Source: Morinoia aosen
Taxonomy: Eukaryota > Arthropoda > Malacostraca > Amphipoda > Talitridae
DNA length: 64,000 nucleotides
Direction of reading: 5' to 3'
NCBI GenBank assembly: GCA_030386875.1
Contig: CM059560.1
Location: forward strand, 24,670,683-24,734,682
A program made the position numbers and the translations under genes. Positions 58,974-64,000 of the stretch are shown in pieces. Each line of letters starts with the position of its first letter. Position 1 is the stretch's first letter. The notes below the pieces were generated by a model that was not told the DNA's origin, made no database searches, and saw only the letters and a list, made by a program, of their open reading frames with translations.

Positions 58974-61430
58974 CTATTGGCGCCGAAGTGCGATAACTAA
59001 CCAGCGTGTATTTCTTTGCTCAATGTTCTTTCTTGTTCATATCTAGGTACATTTTATTTGTTCATACTGAAATCTAATTATTGCTGACATGTGCATATTT
59101 GTTTTCTGTGTGTATTGCCGATTTACTTAACTTAATTCTTTATCTTTCCAGACACCTCGCTATTCCTCAATATTTTGAAACTATTTCTTTATATAAAACT
59201 GTGAGAAATAAAGCTGAGTGATCACGCTATATGCTAGTATCATTTTATTGAAGCGCTTGGTAAATGGAAGTAAGTCTATTCCCGAATAACTACGTAAGCC
59301 ACGATAGAGAGCCTAGAGCGAAATTGCAGATTGCTCGTATATTAAACTTTGTATCCGATTTAATCCTATAGCTAACTCAACATAAGCAAGATTAATTAAG
59401 TTGTTGAGGGAATCTAGACATTTTTTATGAATAAAACTTGAAAAACTACTTGCTCACAGGCCAACAGTGATGAACGACGAGCACAACTCAATTTTGTTTC
59501 ATCGCTCAAGTGCTAAAACAATTAATGTTAAAATTGATTCATTATTTGGATTGTTCAACGACATATGCCATGCATGATGCTTGTGCTGATAAGATATTAT
59601 CTCACGTTAAAACGAAAAATAGATAAAAAACTAGTTGCTGGGTAAGCAGCACGCGTTCAGTAGTGTGAGCAATTTGAAAATGTTTCGTCATTTGTAACCA
59701 TTACATTGAAGTTCATGATGATGATGAAGATCATGACATGATTATAAGTGTGTACTTGTTTTTCAATGGTACTTATGTCAACAAAGAGGTATTTTCTTTG
59801 AATTTGAACAGAATATTTAATTTAATTTAATTTAATATAATTCTAGGGACGGTGCAGTGAAAAAATCAATATCGGGAAAAAATGTACTCAACTTCGTACA
59901 TAATTTTTCTGTAACATTTTTTCAGAAAATACGTGAGAAAAATGGCGACAAAGTTTAGTAAGCAGTATTTAAATATTACCCTCTTCAACATAACGGAGTT
60001 AGAAGAAACATCCTTCTTTATTGACGGCTTTGTTATTTAGATCACGCTATAAAATACGTTCTTCAGTGCTTGCCTTAGGGGATTGAGTAAAGTGCATGCT
60101 CAATAAGTAGCAGGGTCTTCCCTGAATCCTTTTCTGTCCGTCTTCCATAATAACCAGAGAAGCTGCGACGCCTCTACGAATACACATCAGTTGCAGGAGC
60201 TTGACTTGAACTTGGGTATTTTTGTCTGAAGTCTCACCCTTTATTCTCGCTCCGTATAGACAAAATTAGGAAATTGATTAATTTTAGATTTAGTTTACAG
60301 CTATTAAACACGCTGTCATGAATTGTGTTCTCAAATACAACTGATTAAAAAAATTTAATTTCCTGTAATCATTTACAATAAGGTTGAAGAGACTCAACAT
60401 TTTGTACACAAAGCCTGATAATCTGTGTTCGCCTTTTCAATATTTGATTTCTTATTTCCATATGGTGTCGTCCATACTTAGATGTCATCATACTTGATTC
60501 GTCCTAAGTTTTACCTTTTTTCGAGCAGATAAAATTTTTCCGGCACTACCGCCTTCAGAAGTGGCTGTGTGTGTGGAGGGCAGGCGTGCGCGCGCGCAAA
60601 GTGAGCGTGGGGCGCATGCGCGTGATGACGTCACTGCTGATCACCGCCTCCGAGCCCAGAGACAGCCTACATTGGGTTGCCCACCTTGCGCACCAACTAT
60701 CCTCAAAAGCTCTCATTACCGTAAGTCGGCTGAAATACGGAAATTAAATTTTAAATTAAATTGGGTCCCAGAAAGTCGAGCCCGCAAAACTCATTATGGA
60801 TGCAGTTATACAAACTATGTAGTTGCTTTAAATGTTAATTAGAAACTGGATTTGTCGCATTTATTAAAACTGTCTGGAATGAGCAAAATGCTCAAACGAT
60901 GAACAAAAACATGAATAGAGAAGCTAAGGGGTGCAGATTGAACATTTTATAGTACTGATTTGAACGATTATCCCATGAAATTTTGTGAAATTTATACTTT
61001 GGAAAAAGATGTAACATGCATTTAAGAGAAGCAGGGATCAATGAATTCGTTTCGAAAGAATGTTTTTGCTTCTGTACCTGATAAAAGAAACCACAGTTGA
61101 TGACTGGGATATGATGAGTAAACTGGTATAATTAGTGCTAGTTTGTGAAAAATGTTTACCAGGAAATATTCCTTAAAATTGATACGCGAGAAAATACTTT
61201 CTTATGAGACTTGCTTGCGGAAACGGATATGTGAAGGCGGATGCTACTCAATATTTTAATATTTTGTGATTTCAGAATTCGTCCAAATAAGTGGTAAATT
61301 TATGCTAGCACCGCGCGAGCTCGAGCTTTCTAATTACTTCGAAGATGGGGCAGGAGATTAAATATTGATTAGAAGCGTGTGTAAAAGGAATGATTTTTGA
61401 AAGTAAAACGGGTGAATTAAAATAATTCTG
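58974..61430. other. Intergenic or intronic, CpG-rich patch inside
   Basis: Mostly A+T-rich, with a TTTAA/TTTAAT run near 59816-59838. A CpG-rich patch at 60555-60720 is treated separately. No gene recognised. Confidence 0.35.
60555..60720 (+). promoter_or_regulatory. CpG-rich patch with CRE site
   Basis: GTGCGCGCGCGCAAAG-type DNA and a consensus CRE palindrome, TGACGTCA (60626-60633), sit in G+C-rich sequence, followed at about 60720 by a GTAAGT. This could be a promoter with a first exon. The 93-codon frame over it (60561-60842) shows no protein family. Confidence 0.3.
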
Positions 61431-61745
61431 CATCTAAAGCAACGAGGTTGACATTCAGAACTATATTCTCACTCCTACGTATCAACTAGTTTGCCAATCG
61501 ATGGTTTTGGAGAAAATCTTTATCACGCCAAAAATTAATGATATTTCCGTGGTATTAATAGTGGCACAAAAGAGTCTACCTGAGTCAGAAACATGAAAAG
61601 GATTGTTCTTCAACGGCAACCAAGACATGTACAACATGACTGGAGTTATACGTGAAATTAACCTTGAGAGAGTTGTCAAGAGCGTAAAAAATGAAATGCT
61701 AAATTGCACCACACAAGGCTGACAAAAACATTTTATGACATGAAT
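61430..61745 (+). repeat. Direct-repeat pair, left copy
   Basis: It matches 62305-62625 in order: GAGGT(T/C)GACATTC, TACG.ATCAACTAGT, GGCACAAAAGAGT, GAGTCAGAAACATGA and CAAGA-type tail words. About 65-70% similar by eye. Confidence 0.6.
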
Positions 61746-62304
61746 GAGAGAAGAAAACATTAATGTCCCATAAGGTTAACTCATGAGAGAAAGTAACATT
61801 ATTTTTTACAATGACATTACGTAAATGTCTTCAATTGATAAAGATACAAAGGTGTCATGACGGTCCAGTTCAATGCTTGTACAAACACGGAGAGAAAAAA
61901 ACATGAAAATGTATCCTATAGCTAGTTAATTGAAAAAGAAAGTTTATTTTCAATAAAGTTATGCTGTGCATGAAATGTACAGCATTGGTTTTAAAAATTA
62001 CTTAAAATTAAGATCCTTAGTTGATATACACACATGGGTATCATAATACCCATGTCAATTGTCGAAATTAAAAATGATTGCTTGAATGGCCCGAAAACAT
62101 GCGTACCCTTCGTTGCGTTAATCTGATTTTGACAATGCATATAAAAACAAGTAACTAAGAAAATATAACCCTAGTGATGCATAGATGAAAACACTCTCGT
62201 TAGTGCACGGACACTTATATTGAAATATGAGCATACAAACGTTGGAACAACTGATATGAGGGATTAACGTTGAAATTAAAAATGGGCAGATTTAAATTTG
62301 TTAC

Positions 62305-62625
62305 GTCTAAGACTATGAGGTCGACATTCGGGAAAATTTTTCCATTCTTACGCATCAACTAGTACGCTAAATAGCGAGCTCGGAGAGAATACAATATTTT
62401 ACCACAACATATATTCATGATATTTAATGCGCTAATAATACTGACACAAAAGAGTTCACCGGAGTCAAAAACATGAGAAGAATGGCTGTACAATGCTAAC
62501 CTTAACATTTGCCACATAGCTGGGACAATCCGAAAAGTTAAACTACCTAAAATAGTGTCATAATATACCCGCAAGCACAAGAAACGACAAATTGCCACAG
62601 GAGAATAACAAGAAAATTTCATAGA
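62305..62625 (+). repeat. Direct-repeat pair, right copy
   Basis: A diverged direct repeat of 61430-61745, about 0.87 kb away. About 70 bp further right is GAAACACCCTGTATA (near 62681), a terminal word common in insect transposons. The pair could be two insertions of one element or terminal repeats of one. Confidence 0.55.
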
Positions 62626-62795
62626 AGAAAAGTGTTTATTTTGTTATTTTCTACTTGATGTGTAATTTTGTACCTCTTGTTCTGAAACACCCTGTATATA
62701 CGAACTGCATATTTACATACATGTTCGTAGATATTCGCATACAAGCAATCACATTGCATACGCATGCTACAAAAATGGGGTGCATAATAAAATGA

Positions 62796-63720
62796 TGAAA
62801 TTTTAAAATATAATTATATAATATATATATAATTTATAATAATTAACGATAGAAATTTTTCACTACTTTTCCAGTACGTACTGCAGTTTACAAATATTGT
62901 GTAGGCGCAAGATAACGAGCTATTTTGGTTTTGAATTCTCTTATTTTTATGAGGTTTTGATACTCTGAGGAAGTTGGTTCCACAGTAAGGTGCCTGATAT
63001 TGACAGAGCTTTGTGCCCAATGTCAGATGAACAGTAGTTGATTAAGACATTAGGTCTCCTATTCGGCTTTAGGTTAGTGACGGTGGGGTGATGAAATTAC
63101 ACTATTCCAGCATTGCTCTGAGCAAGAGATTGAGGAGAGAATACGTATTGGGCTTTGTGCACGAGAAAACTTTCCGGAATAGGAGTCCAGCCGAACTTAT
63201 TTAGGAGAGGTGTCACGTGATCACGCTTTTTGAATTTACTTTTGCGAACCCCTTTGGCTGTGAAATTCGTGTATTTTTGTAACTCTTTTTGAAGATATTG
63301 AGATATATCTCCCAATACTAGGCTACAATAGTCCACACGTGGTAAAACTAAAGATTACATGACCAATAATCTAAATTTTTCGTCGAGCATACTTTTTATC
63401 CGATGAAAAACATTAAAGTTCCGTAAATTTTGTCGCAAGTTTTGTCAACATGGGACTTGAAGGATATGTTCCTAGCGAACCAAATGCCTATTTTTGTTAC
63501 TTTTTCTGACGGTTAAATTGCATCATTCCCAACCGTAAAGATAAAATTTGGAATTTTTTTTATTGCATCTTTGGACCCAAAAATAATGTATTGGGTTTTA
63601 CTTGCATTTAGTTTGAGACCATTTGGGTCTTACCATGATTTCAGGCTGATCATTAGGGTTTCAGGCTTAATTTGCGTTGATAGTATTTCCGATATATGTA
63701 GAGCTTGATAGAAACAAGTG
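62796..63720 (-). mobile_element. LINE fragment, second family
   Basis: The minus strand carries the end of a reverse-transcriptase protein across several frames: NGLKLNASKTQYIIFGS, KIGIWFARNISFKSHVDKTC, MDYCSLVLGDISQYLQKELQ, KYTNF..., KKRDHVTPLLNKFGWTPIPE, SFLVHKAQYVF, and finally SGTLLWNQLPQSIK. This is the thumb and C-terminal region of a CR1- or jockey-like element, different from the LINE at 1-848. Stops and frame changes kill it. An (AT)n-rich tail at 62813-62845 marks its 3' end. Confidence 0.8.
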
Positions 63721-64000
63721 CGCAATTTAAGTTATGAAAATGCGTGAGTGTTTGCTCAACGGAGTATTAGGAATTACGTCTAAAAAAGTAAACCATAAAA
63801 CTTGTAACTCACACAAATGGAAGCCTTTGGTTTTTAAGACTAACGAACAATTACCAAGTAACCGTTGCAATCGAAAAGGTAAAAAGATTATTAATGATTC
63901 CTTTCAATAATTTATCATAGCTCATGGATGCTTAATTGCGTATCTAGTGTAGAAACGGGTGCGTGTGATACAGAAAAGGCTTTTTTTGTCTTCAAAATTG
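63721..64000. other. Right edge, nothing recognised
   Basis: Possibly more of the LINE. No conserved reverse-transcriptase box could be read. Confidence 0.3.

Noticed and set aside
59150-59215. Acceptor-like CTTTCCAG as the next dynein exon
   Set aside because: The frame needed after the third exon meets a stop within nine codons.

Overview
The window looks like nuclear DNA of an animal, most likely an arthropod and probably an insect. It is A+T-rich, its few host genes are split by introns with GT..AG borders, and there are no operons, Shine-Dalgarno sites, tRNA or rRNA genes or CRISPR arrays. Most of it is remains of transposable elements: LINE, Penelope-like, Tc1/mariner-like, hAT, piggyBac-type MITEs, SINE and foldback elements. 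The species cannot be named from the sequence alone.

Layout. 1-850: 3' end of a LINE. 1.4-5 kb: a dispersed repeat, a foldback repeat, a decayed hAT transposase and a SINE tail. 8-10.8 kb: a Tc1-like fragment, then a complete TA-flanked mariner-like element with DD37E spacing. 11.6-13.2 kb and 14.7-16.2 kb: elements bounded by inverted repeats. 17.2-19.3 kb: bZIP gene A (+). 19.5-25.4 kb: SINE, dispersed repeat, a 5'-truncated LINE between 155-bp direct repeats, and a TTAA MITE. 28.4-30.5 kb: bZIP gene B (-). 33.4-33.8 kb: a 64-bp minisatellite. 35.5-37.5 kb: bZIP gene C (-). 39.8-42.4 kb: three Penelope-like GIY-YIG ends. 44.3-47.8 kb: diverged repeats, two TTAA MITEs and a Tc1 fragment. 49.6-54.9 kb: the first coding exons of a probable axonemal dynein heavy chain gene, with a foldback element and a perfect hairpin in its introns. 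56.2-57 kb: a decayed Tc1. 57.8-59 kb: a 35-bp satellite. 61.4-62.6 kb: a direct-repeat pair. 62.8-63.7 kb: a LINE fragment.

The most notable host feature is a cluster of three paralogous two-exon genes spread over 20 kb. Each has a first coding exon of 210-216 bp, a phase-0 intron of about 410-422 bp, and a second exon ending in a basic region plus leucine zipper. All three share a promoter block with TATAAAAG. That block is highly similar even in gene C, whose protein has diverged strongly, which suggests a shared and constrained transcriptional programme. A and B are recent inverted, convergent duplicates. C lies in the same orientation as B. All three frames are intact, so these look like active, lineage-specific transcription factors with no symbol I can assign.

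The dynein call rests on one C-terminal motif block across two exons. The rest of that gene would lie to the right of the window or in exons too short to see.
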